From Streptomyces aureoverticillatus (GTDB taxonomy: Bacteria > Actinomycetota > Actinomycetes > Streptomycetales > Streptomycetaceae): a stretch of DNA of 64,000 nt. Below, one piece after another: positions 29,657-38,015 of the stretch. The position numbers and the translations under genes were made by a program. Under the pieces are notes generated by a model. It made no database searches, was not told where the DNA came from, and was given only the letters and a program-made list of their open reading frames with translations. The stretch covers positions 62,001 through 126,000 of the forward strand of contig NZ_BMSY01000005.1 of NCBI RefSeq assembly GCF_014649395.1, written 5' to 3'. Each line of letters opens with the position of its first letter. The stretch's first letter is position 1.

Positions 29657-30745
29657 TCAGCCCACCACCCTCCCGTTCAACACCACCGCCGAAGGCGCCA
29701 CCAGCACCCTCACATCCGCCCGCGGATCCCCCTCGTACACGACGAGATCCGCGGGCGCCCCCTCCACAAGCCCGGGCCGCCCGAGCCACTCCCGGGCCCC
29801 CCACACGGCCGCCGAGATCGCGTCGACCGCCGGAATCCCCGCCTTGGTGAGCTCGGCGACCTCGCCGCCGACGAGCCCGTGCGCGAGGGAGCCCCCCGCG
29901 TCGGTACCGGTGTACACGGGGATACCGGCGTCGTACGCGGCCCGCACGGTGTCGTAGCGCCGGGCGTGCAAGCGGCGCATATGGGCGGACCACCGCGGGA
30001 ACTTCTTCTCGCCGCCGGCGGCGAGCTGCGGGAAGGTGGCGATGTTGACGAGGGTGGGCACGATGGCGACGCCGCGTTCGGCGAAGAGGGGGATGGTGTC
30101 CTCGGTGAGGCCGGTGGCGTGCTCGACGCAGTCGATGCCCGCCTCGACGAGGTCGCGCAGCGAGTCCTCGGCGAAGCAGTGGGCGGTGACGCGGGCGCCG
30201 AGCCGGTGGGCCTCGGCGATGGCGGCCTCGACGGCGCCGCGCGGCCAGCAGGCGGCGAGGTCACCGGCGTCGCGGTCGATCCAGTCGCCGACGAGCTTGA
30301 CCCAGCCGTCGCCGCGCCGCGCCTCCTGGGCGACGTACGCGACGAGGTCGTCGGGCTCGATCTCGTGGGCGTAGTTGCGGATGTAGCGGCGGGTGCGGGC
30401 GATGTGCCGGCCGGCCCGGATGATCTTCGGCAGGTCCTCGCGGTCGTCGATCCAGCGGGTGTCGGACGGCGAGCCGGCGTCGCGCAGGAGCAGCGCGCCC
30501 GCGTCGCGGTCGGTGAGCGCCTGCTTTTCCGCGACGTCCGGCGCGACGGGGCCGTGGGCGTCCAGGCCGACGTGGCAGTGCGCGTCGACGAGGCCGGGCA
30601 GGGCCCAGCCGCGCAGGGTGACCACGTCCCCGGCGGCGGGGCGTGTGTAGGTCACCCGCCCGCCGACCACCCACAACTCGTCCCGTACGTCCTCGGGCCC
30701 GACGAGCACCCGCCCCTTCACGTGCAGCACCGTGCGATCGCTCAT
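29657..30745 (-). CDS. amidohydrolase-superfamily metal-dependent hydrolase
   Basis: A 362-residue cytoplasmic enzyme. A small N-terminal beta domain precedes the metal motif VDAHCHVGLDAHG (HxH). Other family ligands are in GWVKLVGDW (possible carbamylated Lys), RVTAHCFAED, VEHATGL and GTDAGGSLAHG (Asp). This is an imidazolonepropionase/prolidase-like member; the substrate is unknown. ATG 30745 gives the usual short beta start but has no clear ribosome-binding site. It is divergent from the class V aminotransferase. Repeat A5 abuts its 3' end. Confidence 0.88.
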   Translation of the reverse strand: MSDRTVLHVKGRVLVGPEDVRDELWVVGGRVTYTRPAAGDVVTLRGWALPGLVDAHCHVGLDAHGPVAPDVAEKQALTDRDAGALLLRDAGSPSDTRWIDDREDLPKIIRAGRHIARTRRYIRNYAHEIEPDDLVAYVAQEARRGDGWVKLVGDWIDRDAGDLAACWPRGAVEAAIAEAHRLGARVTAHCFAEDSLRDLVEAGIDCVEHATGLTEDTIPLFAERGVAIVPTLVNIATFPQLAAGGEKKFPRWSAHMRRLHARRYDTVRAAYDAGIPVYTGTDAGGSLAHGLVGGEVAELTKAGIPAVDAISAAVWGAREWLGRPGLVEGAPADLVVYEGDPRADVRVLVAPSAVVLNGRVVG

Positions 30746-30866
30746 GGACAGCAGCTTAGGCAGCCCGGACAGCACCGTGGGAGGCGAGAGGGCTGACTTC
30801 GGGGGTGGGTACGCTGCGATGCGCAGGCCCACCGATCCGACGAACGCCCACCGATCCACGACCGAC

Positions 30867-31988
30867 ATGAGCGAAGCGAGCAGCAGCGTGACCCATCCCT
30901 TCCTTGACCTGGCGCCGCTCGGCGCCGCGCACTTCGCCGCCATCGAAGGCCGGGTGGCCCGGCTCCTGGACACCGAGCAGGACGTCGTGATCATGCAGGG
31001 CGAGGCGCTGCTGCCCCTGGAGGGCTGCATCCGCGGCGCCGCGAAGCCCGGCACCACCGCCCTGAACGTGATCACCGGTCCGTACGGGCAGACCTTCGGC
31101 GACTGGCTGCGGGACTGCGGCGCGACGGTCGTCGACCTGGCCGTGCCGTTCCACACCGCCGTGACGGCCGCGCAGGTCGAGGAGGCCCTCGCCGCGCACC
31201 CCGAGATCGACTTCGTGTCGCTCGTGCACGCGGAGGCGGCGACCGGCAACACCAACCCCGTCGCGGAGATCGGCGAGGTCGTGCGCGCGCACGGCGCCCT
31301 GTTCATGCTGGACTCCGTCGCCTCGGTGGCCGCCGAGCCGCTGCTTCCGGACGCGTGGGGCGTGGACCTGTGCGTGATCGGCGCGCAGAAGGCGATGGGC
31401 GGCCCGGCCGGGGTGTCGGCGGTGTCGGTGAGCGAGCGCGCCTGGCAGCGGCTCGCCGCGAATCCGCGGGCGCCGCGCCGGTCCTACCTCTCCCTCCTGG
31501 ACTGGAAGGAGCGGTGGATCGACGGCGGCCGCAAGGCGCTGCTGCACGCCCCGGCGCAGCTGGAGATGCTGGCGCTGGAGGCGTGCGTGGAGCGCATCGA
31601 GGCGGAGGGGCTCGACGCGCTGATGGGGCGGCACGCCACCGCCGCGGCGGCGACGCGAGCGGGGGCGCTTGCGCTCGGTGGCGGTCTGGAGCCGTACGTG
31701 TACGAGGCCTCTGACGCCGCGCCCGTCGCCACCACGTTGCGTGCGCCCCGGGGCGTCGACGCCTCCGAGCTGGTCGCTCGTGCGCTTGCCGCTGATCCGG
31801 TGCTTCCGCTCGTCGCCGGTGGCGGCGCGCTGGCCAAGGAGATGATTCGCGTCAATCACTACGGTCCCGACGCTACGCGGGGCGTAGTGCATGCCTCGCT
31901 GGCGGCGTTGGGGGCGGCGATGAGCGAGTCGGGCCTCGTGGTGGACCTCGAGGCGGCCCGACGCGCCGTGACGTCCGCCTGGGGCTAG
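30867..31988 (+). CDS. class V PLP-dependent aminotransferase (alanine-glyoxylate type)
   Basis: A 373-residue fold-type I PLP enzyme. It has MQGEALLPLEGCIRGAAKPGTTALNVITGPYG, VHAEAATGNTNPV, LFMLDSVASVAAEPLLPDAWGVDLCVIGAQKAMGGPAGVS (PLP Lys in AQKAMG) and RVNHYG near the end. It probably transaminates small amino acids with glyoxylate or pyruvate, like serine-pyruvate or alanine-glyoxylate aminotransferases. ATG 30867 is chosen from homology-like length; its ribosome-binding site is weak and GTG 30888 is possible. A module A repeat follows the stop by 11 bp. Confidence 0.88.
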   Translation: MSEASSSVTHPFLDLAPLGAAHFAAIEGRVARLLDTEQDVVIMQGEALLPLEGCIRGAAKPGTTALNVITGPYGQTFGDWLRDCGATVVDLAVPFHTAVTAAQVEEALAAHPEIDFVSLVHAEAATGNTNPVAEIGEVVRAHGALFMLDSVASVAAEPLLPDAWGVDLCVIGAQKAMGGPAGVSAVSVSERAWQRLAANPRAPRRSYLSLLDWKERWIDGGRKALLHAPAQLEMLALEACVERIEAEGLDALMGRHATAAAATRAGALALGGGLEPYVYEASDAAPVATTLRAPRGVDASELVARALAADPVLPLVAGGGALAKEMIRVNHYGPDATRGVVHASLAALGAAMSESGLVVDLEAARRAVTSAWG

Positions 31989-31999
31989 CCCCGGCGCGC

Positions 32000-32107
32000 C
32001 CCGGGCTTCTTATGGGGCTTCGCCCCTCTCCCCCGGTCGGCGCTTCGCGCCTCGTCCTCAATCTCCCCCAAGCTCTTAAGGAGCAGGGGGACCCCCTCGA
32101 CGGGCTG
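32000..32107. repeat. module A copy A6 interrupted by module C
   Basis: A divergent A body (GGGGCTTCGCCCCTCTCCCC, GCGCTTCGCGC) leads to CCTCGTCCTCAAT. There the sequence breaks, and module C intervenes before CGACGGGCTGA completes the A end block. In intact copies CCTCAAT is followed directly by CGCCGGACGGGCT. It starts 11 bp after the aminotransferase stop. Confidence 0.88.
32063..32097. mobile_element. module C hairpin nested in module A
   Basis: 35 bp: CTCCCCCAAGCTCTTAAGG then AGCAGGGGGACCCCCT. GCTCTT/AAGGAGC forms the inner stem and CCCCC/GGGGG the outer. Its position inside the A end block, with both A flanks kept, argues for a real insertion event rather than shared ancestry. There is no coding capacity, so any movement must depend on enzymes elsewhere. 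Confidence 0.7.
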
Positions 32108-32178
32108 ATACACGTTGCCGTCGCCGACAGGCGCCGAGGGACGCGGTGAAGGGCGGGTGGCTGGGGAAGCATCTGTTC

Positions 32179-32703
32179 ATGCCCACCATGCCGGACGGTC
32201 GCCCCATCCCTCCCCTGATCGCCGACGAGCCGACCATGCTGGCCGGTTGGCTGGACTTTCACCGTGCGACGCTGGCGCACAAGTGCGCGGGGCTCGACGA
32301 CGTGCGGCTGCGGCGTGCGTCCGTCGAGCCGTCCGCGCTCAGTCTGTTCGGGCTTGTGCAGCATCTCGCGGAGGTCGAACGGAGCTGGTTCCAGCGGGTG
32401 TTCGCGGGGCGTGACGTGCCGTGGCTGTACGGTGACCGGGCGGGCGGCTTCGCGCCGGACCCGGAGCGCTCGTTCGCCGACGTGCTCGCGGTGTGGCGGC
32501 GCGAGGTCGAGGTCAGCCGGGAGATCTGCGCGGCGCACGCGCTCGACGACACCGGGCGGCTGACCGCCGAGGACGCCGCCTGGATGGGCGGCGAGGCCGT
32601 CAGCCTGCGCTGGATCCTGCTCCACCTCATTGAGGAGTACGCCCGCCACAACGGCCACGCCGATCTGCTCAGGGAACGCGTCGACGGGGTGACCGGGCCC
32701 TGA
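32179..32703 (+). CDS. DinB/DUF664-family protein
   Basis: A 174-residue four-helix DinB-type protein. The metal-binding His pattern is visible as LFGLVQHLAEVERSWF and, near the C-terminus, WILLHLIEEYARHNGHADLLRE (HxxxH spacing). Related actinobacterial proteins include mycothiol- and bacillithiol-dependent S-transferases, so a thiol-transferase role is possible. ATG 32179 has GGGGAAG 8 nt upstream. GTG 32146, in the same frame with GAGGGA, is an alternative. It follows repeat A6. Confidence 0.85.
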   Translation: MPTMPDGRPIPPLIADEPTMLAGWLDFHRATLAHKCAGLDDVRLRRASVEPSALSLFGLVQHLAEVERSWFQRVFAGRDVPWLYGDRAGGFAPDPERSFADVLAVWRREVEVSREICAAHALDDTGRLTAEDAAWMGGEAVSLRWILLHLIEEYARHNGHADLLRERVDGVTGP

Positions 32704-33078
32704 GGCGGGCGGCGTCGGGCCCTGCCCCGACGGCGATTCCAGCGCTGGAATACAGCGCTCCACCGCAATTCACGCAGGCCTTTTCATGAATTCTTTATGA
32801 GCGCAGCTTCCCGTATTCTTCTGCCCGCTTTCCCGGGTCCTAAACACTAAGGTTTCGACAGCGCCAATCGCCGTAATTCGGGCACGTCTCGCGGGAGTTA
32901 CGCCGCTGTGACGTACTCCACAAGCTGACCGTTTTAGCCCGATATAAACTGGTCAAATCGCCACAAACAGCCGCCCACTCATGCGGGCGCCCGCGCCTGC
33001 GTGATAACACATAGATGCGCTGTACGTAACCCCTTCCCCCGATGCAATCCAAGAAATTGCTCGGTAAATTCAATCCGC
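32704..33078 (+). other. ect operon upstream region
   Basis: 375 bp, distinctly more AT-rich than its surroundings (for example TTTTCATGAATTCTTTATGAGCG near 32780). It must hold the ectABCD promoter. A candidate operator is listed separately. The AT-rich composition is usual for regulated promoters. No coding frame is supported. Confidence 0.6.
32926..32955 (+). promoter_or_regulatory. inverted repeat upstream of ectA
   Basis: TGACC (32926-32930) and GGTCA (32951-32955) flank an AT-rich core that includes GTTTTA and TATAAAC, giving an imperfect palindrome of 30 bp. TATAAAC could double as a -10 element. It is a plausible regulator site or core promoter for osmotic induction of ectABCD; which one is not known. 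Confidence 0.5.
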
Positions 33079-33636
33079 ATGACCGCTGCACAAGCCGATC
33101 TACCGACCGACCTGCAAGCGAAATTCCTTGAAATGCCCGAGGGCCTGCGGATCGACACCCCGGGTGTCGCCGACGGCGCCGCGATCTGGCGGATCGCCCG
33201 CGACTCGAAGGCCCTCGACCTCAACTCCTCGTACAGCTACCTGCTGTGGTGCCGCGACTTCGCGGCGACGTCCGTCGTGGCCAGGGGCGCCGACGGCGAG
33301 CCCGCCGGGTTCATCACCGGCTACATCCGCCCCGACAAGCCGCGCACCCTGGTGGTCTGGCAGGTGGCCGTCGACCACGCACACCGTGGCCGGGGCCTCG
33401 CCGGTGCGCTGCTCGACGGCCTGGCCGCGAAGGTGGCCGCGCAGCGCGGACTCGACGCCATCGAGACGACCATCACGCCGGACAACAAGGCCTCCGAGCG
33501 GCTGTTCACCTCGTTCGCCGAGCGGCACCGGGCACGCGTCGAGCGGACCGTGCTGTTCGACGCCGGCCTGTTTCCCGGCGACGACGGCGGGCACGAGCCC
33601 GAGGTCCTCTTCGACATCGCGCCGCTGTCCTTCTGA
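33079..33636 (+). CDS. ectA: L-2,4-diaminobutyrate N-acetyltransferase (EctA)
   Basis: A 185-residue GNAT enzyme that acetylates diaminobutyrate, the second step of ectoine synthesis. It has DLNSSYSYLLWCRDFAATSVVA, GFITGYIRPDKPRTLVVWQVAVDHAHRGRGLAGALLDGL (acetyl-CoA loop RGRGLA) and TITPDNKASERLFTSFA. ATG 33079 fits the family start; the ribosome-binding site before it is weak. It is the first gene of ectABCD. Confidence 0.96.
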   Translation: MTAAQADLPTDLQAKFLEMPEGLRIDTPGVADGAAIWRIARDSKALDLNSSYSYLLWCRDFAATSVVARGADGEPAGFITGYIRPDKPRTLVVWQVAVDHAHRGRGLAGALLDGLAAKVAAQRGLDAIETTITPDNKASERLFTSFAERHRARVERTVLFDAGLFPGDDGGHEPEVLFDIAPLSF

Positions 33637-33742
33637 CCGGCCGCGACTGCCGCGGCCCGGTACTGACACACCGTCAACCGCGGTTGGCACGACTCCAGTC
33701 CACTCAACCCCTCACGATCATCCATCTCCCAGGAGATTCGCT

Positions 33743-35014
33743 GTGACCATCACCCAGCCCGACCTGAGCGTCTTCGAGACCCTGGAGTCGGAGGTGCGCA
33801 GCTACTGCCGCGGTTGGCCCACCGTCTTCGACCGCGCGCAGGGCAGCCGCATGTTCGACGAGGACGGTCATGAGTACCTCGACTTCTTCGCGGGTGCCGG
33901 CTCGCTCAACTACGGCCACAACAACCCGGTCCTCAAACGCGCCCTCATCGACTACCTGGAGCGCGACGGCGTCACGCACGGCCTCGACATGTCGACGACG
34001 GCCAAGCGCGCCTTCCTGGAGTCCTTCCAGAACCTGGTGCTCCGCCCGCGCGACCTGCCGTACAAGGTCATGTTCCCCGGCCCGACGGGCACCAACGCGG
34101 TGGAGTCCGCGCTGAAGCTGGCCCGCAAGGTCAAGGGCCGTGAGTCGATCGTGTCGTTCACGAACGCCTTCCACGGCATGTCCCTCGGCTCCCTCGCGGT
34201 GACCGGCAACGCCTTCAAGCGGGCGGGCGCCGGTATCCCGCTGGTGCACGGCACGCCCATGCCGTTCGACAACTACCTGGACGGCCAGACCCCCGACTTC
34301 ATCTGGTTCGAGCGACTCCTCGAGGACCAGGGCTCCGGCCTCAACCAGCCCGCCGCCGTGATCGTCGAGACGGTGCAGGGCGAGGGCGGCATCAACGTCG
34401 CCCGCGCCGAGTGGCTGCGCAAGCTCGCCGACGTGTGCGAGCGCTGGGACATGCTGCTGATCGTCGACGACATCCAGATGGGCTGCGGCCGTACCGGCGC
34501 GTTCTTCTCCTTCGAGGAGGCGGGCATCGTGCCGGACATCGTGACGGTGTCCAAGTCCATCAGCGGCTACGGCCTGCCCATGGCGCTCACCCTGTTCAAG
34601 CCCGAGCTGGACGTGTGGGAGCCGGGCGAGCACAACGGCACCTTCCGCGGCAACAACCCGGCCTTCGTCACGGCCGCCGCCGCCCTGGAGACGTACTGGG
34701 CCGACGGCTCGGCGATGGAGAAGCAGACCCGCGCCCGCGGCGAGCAGGTCGAGCAGGCGCTGGTCGCGATCGTCGACGAGAACACCGACGCCGTCGAGGA
34801 GTACCGCGGCCGCGGCCTGGTGTGGGGCATCGAGTTCCGCGACAAGCAGCGCGCGGGCGCCATCGCCAAGCGCGCCTTCGAACTCGGCCTGCTGATCGAG
34901 ACCTCCGGTCCCGAGAGCGAGGTCGTCAAACTGCTCCCGGCCCTGACCATCACGGCCGACGAGCTCGACGAGGGCCTGCGCACGCTCGCCCGCGCGGTCC
35001 GCGAGACCGCCTGA
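33743..35014 (+). CDS. ectB: L-2,4-diaminobutyrate--2-oxoglutarate transaminase (EctB)
   Basis: A 423-residue class III PLP aminotransferase that makes diaminobutyrate from aspartate semialdehyde, the first step of ectoine synthesis. FFAGAGSLNYGHNNP, MFPGPTGTNAVESALKLARK and LLIVDDIQMGCGRTGAFFSFE are diagnostic. The PLP lysine is K271 in TVSKSISGYGLPMA. GTG 33743 has AGGAG upstream. It lies 106 bp after ectA. Confidence 0.97.
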   Translation: MTITQPDLSVFETLESEVRSYCRGWPTVFDRAQGSRMFDEDGHEYLDFFAGAGSLNYGHNNPVLKRALIDYLERDGVTHGLDMSTTAKRAFLESFQNLVLRPRDLPYKVMFPGPTGTNAVESALKLARKVKGRESIVSFTNAFHGMSLGSLAVTGNAFKRAGAGIPLVHGTPMPFDNYLDGQTPDFIWFERLLEDQGSGLNQPAAVIVETVQGEGGINVARAEWLRKLADVCERWDMLLIVDDIQMGCGRTGAFFSFEEAGIVPDIVTVSKSISGYGLPMALTLFKPELDVWEPGEHNGTFRGNNPAFVTAAAALETYWADGSAMEKQTRARGEQVEQALVAIVDENTDAVEEYRGRGLVWGIEFRDKQRAGAIAKRAFELGLLIETSGPESEVVKLLPALTITADELDEGLRTLARAVRETA

Positions 35015-35121
35015 GCGGACGCCCGCGCGGCGCCCCGTCCACGTACAGAACACGTGCGTCACACGCACCGCCGTCACCCGCACTGACGGCGTCCAACGCA
35101 CAGACAAGGAAGCGACTCACC

Positions 35122-35526
35122 GTGATCGTCCGCTCGTTCAAGGACATTGAAGGCACCGACCGGCACGTCAAGGCCGCGTCGGGCACCTGGGAGAGCAAGC
35201 GCATCGTGCTCGCCAAGGAGCGCGTCGGCTTCTCGCTGCACGAGACCGTGCTCTACGCGGGCACGGAGACGTCCATGTGGTACGCCAACCACATCGAGGC
35301 CGTCGTCTGCACCGAGGGCGAGGCCGAGCTGACCAACGACGAGACCGGCGAGAAGTTCACCATCACGCCGGGCACGATGTACCTGCTCGACGGGCACGAG
35401 AAGCACACGATGCGCATCAAGAAGGACTTCCGCTGCCTGTGCGTCTTCAACCCGCCGGTGACGGGCCGCGAGGACCACGACGAGAACGGCGTGTACCCGC
35501 TGCTCACGGAGCCGGAGGCGGTTTGA
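35122..35526 (+). CDS. ectC: L-ectoine synthase (EctC)
   Basis: A 134-residue cupin that cyclises N-gamma-acetyl-diaminobutyrate to ectoine. It has IVRSFKDIEGTDRHVKAASGTWESKRIVLAKE, TEMWYANHIEAV-like iron-binding segment (TSMWYANHIEAVVCTEGEAEL) and LLDGHEKHTMRIKKDFRCLCVFNPPVTGREDHDENGVY. GTG 35122 has CAAGGAAGCG upstream. The 107-bp gap before it holds no gene. Confidence 0.97.
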   Translation: MIVRSFKDIEGTDRHVKAASGTWESKRIVLAKERVGFSLHETVLYAGTETSMWYANHIEAVVCTEGEAELTNDETGEKFTITPGTMYLLDGHEKHTMRIKKDFRCLCVFNPPVTGREDHDENGVYPLLTEPEAV

Positions 35527-35589
35527 CCCAGGGCTGACGGAAAGACATCCCGCACAGGGCCGTACGAGAGAGGAGAGGCAGGCACCACC

Positions 35590-36489
35590 ATGACCACCGC
35601 ACCCGAACGCACCGCCGACCTGTACCCGACCCGAGGCGCCGAAGAGGTCCTCATCGAGCGCAAGGACCCGGTGGTGTGGTCCGCGCCGGGTACGCAGGGC
35701 CCCTTCACGGGCGACGACCTGGCGGGGTTCGAACGCGACGGTTTCCTGGCCATCGAGCAGCTCATCACGCCCACGGAAGTGGCGGAGTACCACGACGAGC
35801 TGGAGCGGCTGATCAACGACCCGGCGATGCGCGCGAACGAGCGCTCCATCGTCGAGCCGCGCTCCCAGGAGATCCGGTCCATCTTCGAGGTGCACAAGAT
35901 CAGTGAGGTCTTCGGGCGGCTCGCCGCGGATCCGCGCGTGGCGGGCCGGGCCCGGCAGATCCTCGGCTCCGACGTGTACGTCCACCAGTCCCGGATCAAC
36001 GTCAAGCCGGGCTTCGGCGCGTCGGGCTTCTACTGGCACTCGGACTTCGAGACCTGGCACGCGGAGGACGGCCTGCCGAACATGCGGACCGTCTCGGTGT
36101 CGATCGCGCTCACGAAGAACCACGACACCAACGGCGGGCTCATGATCATGCCCGGCTCGCACAAGACGTTCCTCGGCTGCGCGGGCGAGACGCCGAAGGA
36201 CAACTACAAGAAGTCCCTCCAGATGCAGGACGCGGGCACGCCGTCCGACGAGGCGCTGACCAAGCTCGCCTCCGAGTACGGCATCCGCCTGTTCACCGGC
36301 GAGGCGGGCTCGGCGACCTGGTTCGACTGCAACGCCATGCACGGCTCCGGCGACAACATCACGCCCTACCCGCGCTCGAACGTCTTCCTGGTGTTCAACA
36401 GCGTGGAGAACGCCGCGGTCGAGCCGTTCGCGGCGCCGGTGCGGCGGCCTGCGTTCATCGGTGCGAGGGATTTCACCCCTGTGCGGTGA
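35590..36489 (+). CDS. ectD: ectoine 5-hydroxylase (EctD)
   Basis: A 299-residue Fe(II)/2-oxoglutarate dioxygenase that converts ectoine to 5-hydroxyectoine. Iron ligands are H150 and D152 in GFYWHSDFETWH and H251 in CNAMHGSGDN. QSRINVKPGFGASGFYWHSD is the conserved ectoine-binding stretch. GAGAGGAGAGG precedes ATG 35590. The final codons (IGARDFTPVR then TGA) lie in the first unit of an 80-bp tandem repeat. The third unit would read IGARDFTPVK, so the native 3' end of the gene has been copied twice. Confidence 0.96.
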   Translation: MTTAPERTADLYPTRGAEEVLIERKDPVVWSAPGTQGPFTGDDLAGFERDGFLAIEQLITPTEVAEYHDELERLINDPAMRANERSIVEPRSQEIRSIFEVHKISEVFGRLAADPRVAGRARQILGSDVYVHQSRINVKPGFGASGFYWHSDFETWHAEDGLPNMRTVSVSIALTKNHDTNGGLMIMPGSHKTFLGCAGETPKDNYKKSLQMQDAGTPSDEALTKLASEYGIRLFTGEAGSATWFDCNAMHGSGDNITPYPRSNVFLVFNSVENAAVEPFAAPVRRPAFIGARDFTPVR

Positions 36490-36650
36490 GCCGGTCCCGG
36501 CCGGGGGTCCGGGGGTTGTCCCCCGGAGGAAGCAGCATCGGTGCGAGGGATTTCACCCCTGTGCGGTGAGCCGGTCCCGGCCGGGGGTCCGGGGGTTGTC
36601 CCCCGGAGGAAGCAGCATCGGTGCAAGGGATTTCACCCCGGTGAAGTGAG
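36456..36650. repeat. 80-bp tandem repeat of the ectD 3' end
   Basis: CATCGGTGCGAGGGATTTCA starts at 36456, 36536 and (as CATCGGTGCAAGG) 36616, an exact 80-bp period with 2.4 units. Each unit is 34 bp of ectD coding end plus stop, followed by 46 bp containing a hairpin (CCGGGGGTCCGGGGG..CCCCCGG) like the core of module A. Units 1 and 2 are identical; unit 3 has a few changes. Confidence 0.93.
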
Positions 36651-36685
36651 TTCGCGTGGGCACTGAGCCGCGTACACCGCGCACG

Positions 36686-36732
36686 TGAGGGCGGTGGCTG
36701 GGCACCTCTTCGGTGCCGGGCCACCGCCCTCA
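36686..36732. terminator. bidirectional terminator between ectD and the OYE gene
   Basis: A near-perfect stem: TGAGGGCGGTGG faces CCACCGCCCTCA, with GGCACC/GGTGCC inside around TCTTC, and GGGTTTT follows. It lies between convergent genes and can serve both strands. Confidence 0.9.
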
Positions 36733-36748
36733 GGGTTTTCCGGCCGGG

Positions 36749-37819
36749 TTACGCGGACTGCAGCGTCGGGTAGTCCGTGTAGCCCTTGGCGTCGCCGCCG
36801 TAGAACGTGGACTGGTCCGGGGTGTTGTACGGGCCGCGGGTCTTCAGGCGGGCCGGCAGGTCCGGGTTGGCGAGGAACAGGGCGCCGAAGGAGATCATGT
36901 CGGCGGTGCCGTCCTCGATCAGGGCGAGGTCGTCGTGGCCGGTGGGCTCCTCGGTCGCCGGGTTGAGGACGAACGGGCCGCTGAAGCCCTTGCGCAGGGT
37001 GGTGACCAGGTCGCGGATCGGGCCCACCTCCATGATGTGCAGGTAGGCGAGGCCGAGCGCGTCCAGCTCCCGCACCAGGGCCGGGTAGGTCTCCTCCGGC
37101 GCGGGCTCGGAGATGCCGTTGAAGGGGTTGCCGGGCGAGAGCCGGATACCGGTGCGCGCCGCGCCGATCTCGGCGGCCACGGCCTTCGTGACCTCGACCG
37201 CGAAGCGGATGCGGTTCTCGGGCGAGCCGCCCCACTCGTCGGTGCGCCGGTTGGAGCCCGGCGCGAGGAACTGGTGGATCAGATAGCCGTTGGCGCCGTG
37301 CAGCTCGACGCCGTCGAAGCCCGCGTCGATCGCGTTGCGGGCCGCGGTGGCGAACTCGCCGATGGTGGCGCGCACCTCGTCGCCGGTCAGCTCGCGCGGC
37401 GTGACGAAGTCCTTCGGGCCCTCGTGCGTGTAGACCTGGCCCGCGGCGGCGATCGGGGACGGGCCGACGTTCACCAGGCCGTCGGGCAGCAGCGAGGGGT
37501 GGCCGATGCGGCCGGTGTGCATGATCTGGGCGAAGATCCGGCCGCCCTTGGCGTGCACGGCGTCGGTGACCTTGCGCCAGCCCGCGATCTGCTCGGCGCT
37601 GTGCAGGCCCGGGGTGTCCGGGTAGCCCTGGCCCACCGGTGAGGGCTGCACCCCTTCGGTGATGACCAGGCCCGCGCCGGCGCGCTGCGCGTAGTACTCG
37701 GCGACGAGGTCGGTGGGGACGCCGCCCGCGCCGGCCCTGCTGCGGGTCATCGGCGCCAGGGCGATGCGGTTCGCGAGCGAGAGGCCGGACAGGTCGATCG
37801 GGTCGAATGCGGTGGTCAT
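36749..37819 (-). CDS. Old Yellow Enzyme-family alkene reductase (NemA-like)
   Basis: A 356-residue FMN-dependent TIM barrel that reduces activated C=C bonds with NAD(P)H. It has NRIALAPMTRSRA, QIMHTGRIGHPS, DGVELHGANGYLIHQFLAPGSNRRTDEWGGSPENRIRF (substrate His/Asn and FMN site) and FGALFLANPDLPARL. ATG 37819 is preferred over GTG 37822, as GGAG lies 5 nt upstream. It is divergent from a MarR regulator with two palindromes between, so it is probably derepressed by electrophiles. Confidence 0.94.
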   Translation of the reverse strand: MTTAFDPIDLSGLSLANRIALAPMTRSRAGAGGVPTDLVAEYYAQRAGAGLVITEGVQPSPVGQGYPDTPGLHSAEQIAGWRKVTDAVHAKGGRIFAQIMHTGRIGHPSLLPDGLVNVGPSPIAAAGQVYTHEGPKDFVTPRELTGDEVRATIGEFATAARNAIDAGFDGVELHGANGYLIHQFLAPGSNRRTDEWGGSPENRIRFAVEVTKAVAAEIGAARTGIRLSPGNPFNGISEPAPEETYPALVRELDALGLAYLHIMEVGPIRDLVTTLRKGFSGPFVLNPATEEPTGHDDLALIEDGTADMISFGALFLANPDLPARLKTRGPYNTPDQSTFYGGDAKGYTDYPTLQSA

Positions 37820-37841
37820 CACAGCTCCATGGAGTACGACA

Positions 37842-37900
37842 TTTGGTCGGCCAAGTAATTCAACCGGGAGCCACTGTAGCGTATTTCTTGGCCGACCAAG
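37842..37900. promoter_or_regulatory. paired MarR operator palindromes
   Basis: TTTGGTCGGCCAAG (37842-37855) and CTTGGCCGACCAAG (37887-37900) are reverse complements of each other apart from the first base. Each is a near-perfect 14-bp palindrome, 45 bp apart, in the OYE-marR divergent region. Site 1 lies just upstream of the OYE start and could overlap its promoter. Confidence 0.85.
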
Positions 37901-38015
37901 TTAATCTCGGGAGAGAGACCGGGCCGAGACTCGAGGAGAACCGGACGAGACTCGACGACACTGGTGCACGACGGCGACGGCGGACAGGGCCGGGCCACCG
38001 AAGGCAGGAGTTCCG

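Noticed and set aside
33079..36489. Larger antibiotic biosynthetic cluster around ectABCD
   Set aside because: Neighbouring genes are housekeeping or regulatory types with no polyketide, peptide or terpene enzymes.
36456..36650. CRISPR-like array
   Set aside because: The spacers are identical and the unit holds the ectD stop codon; there are 2.4 units and no cas genes.
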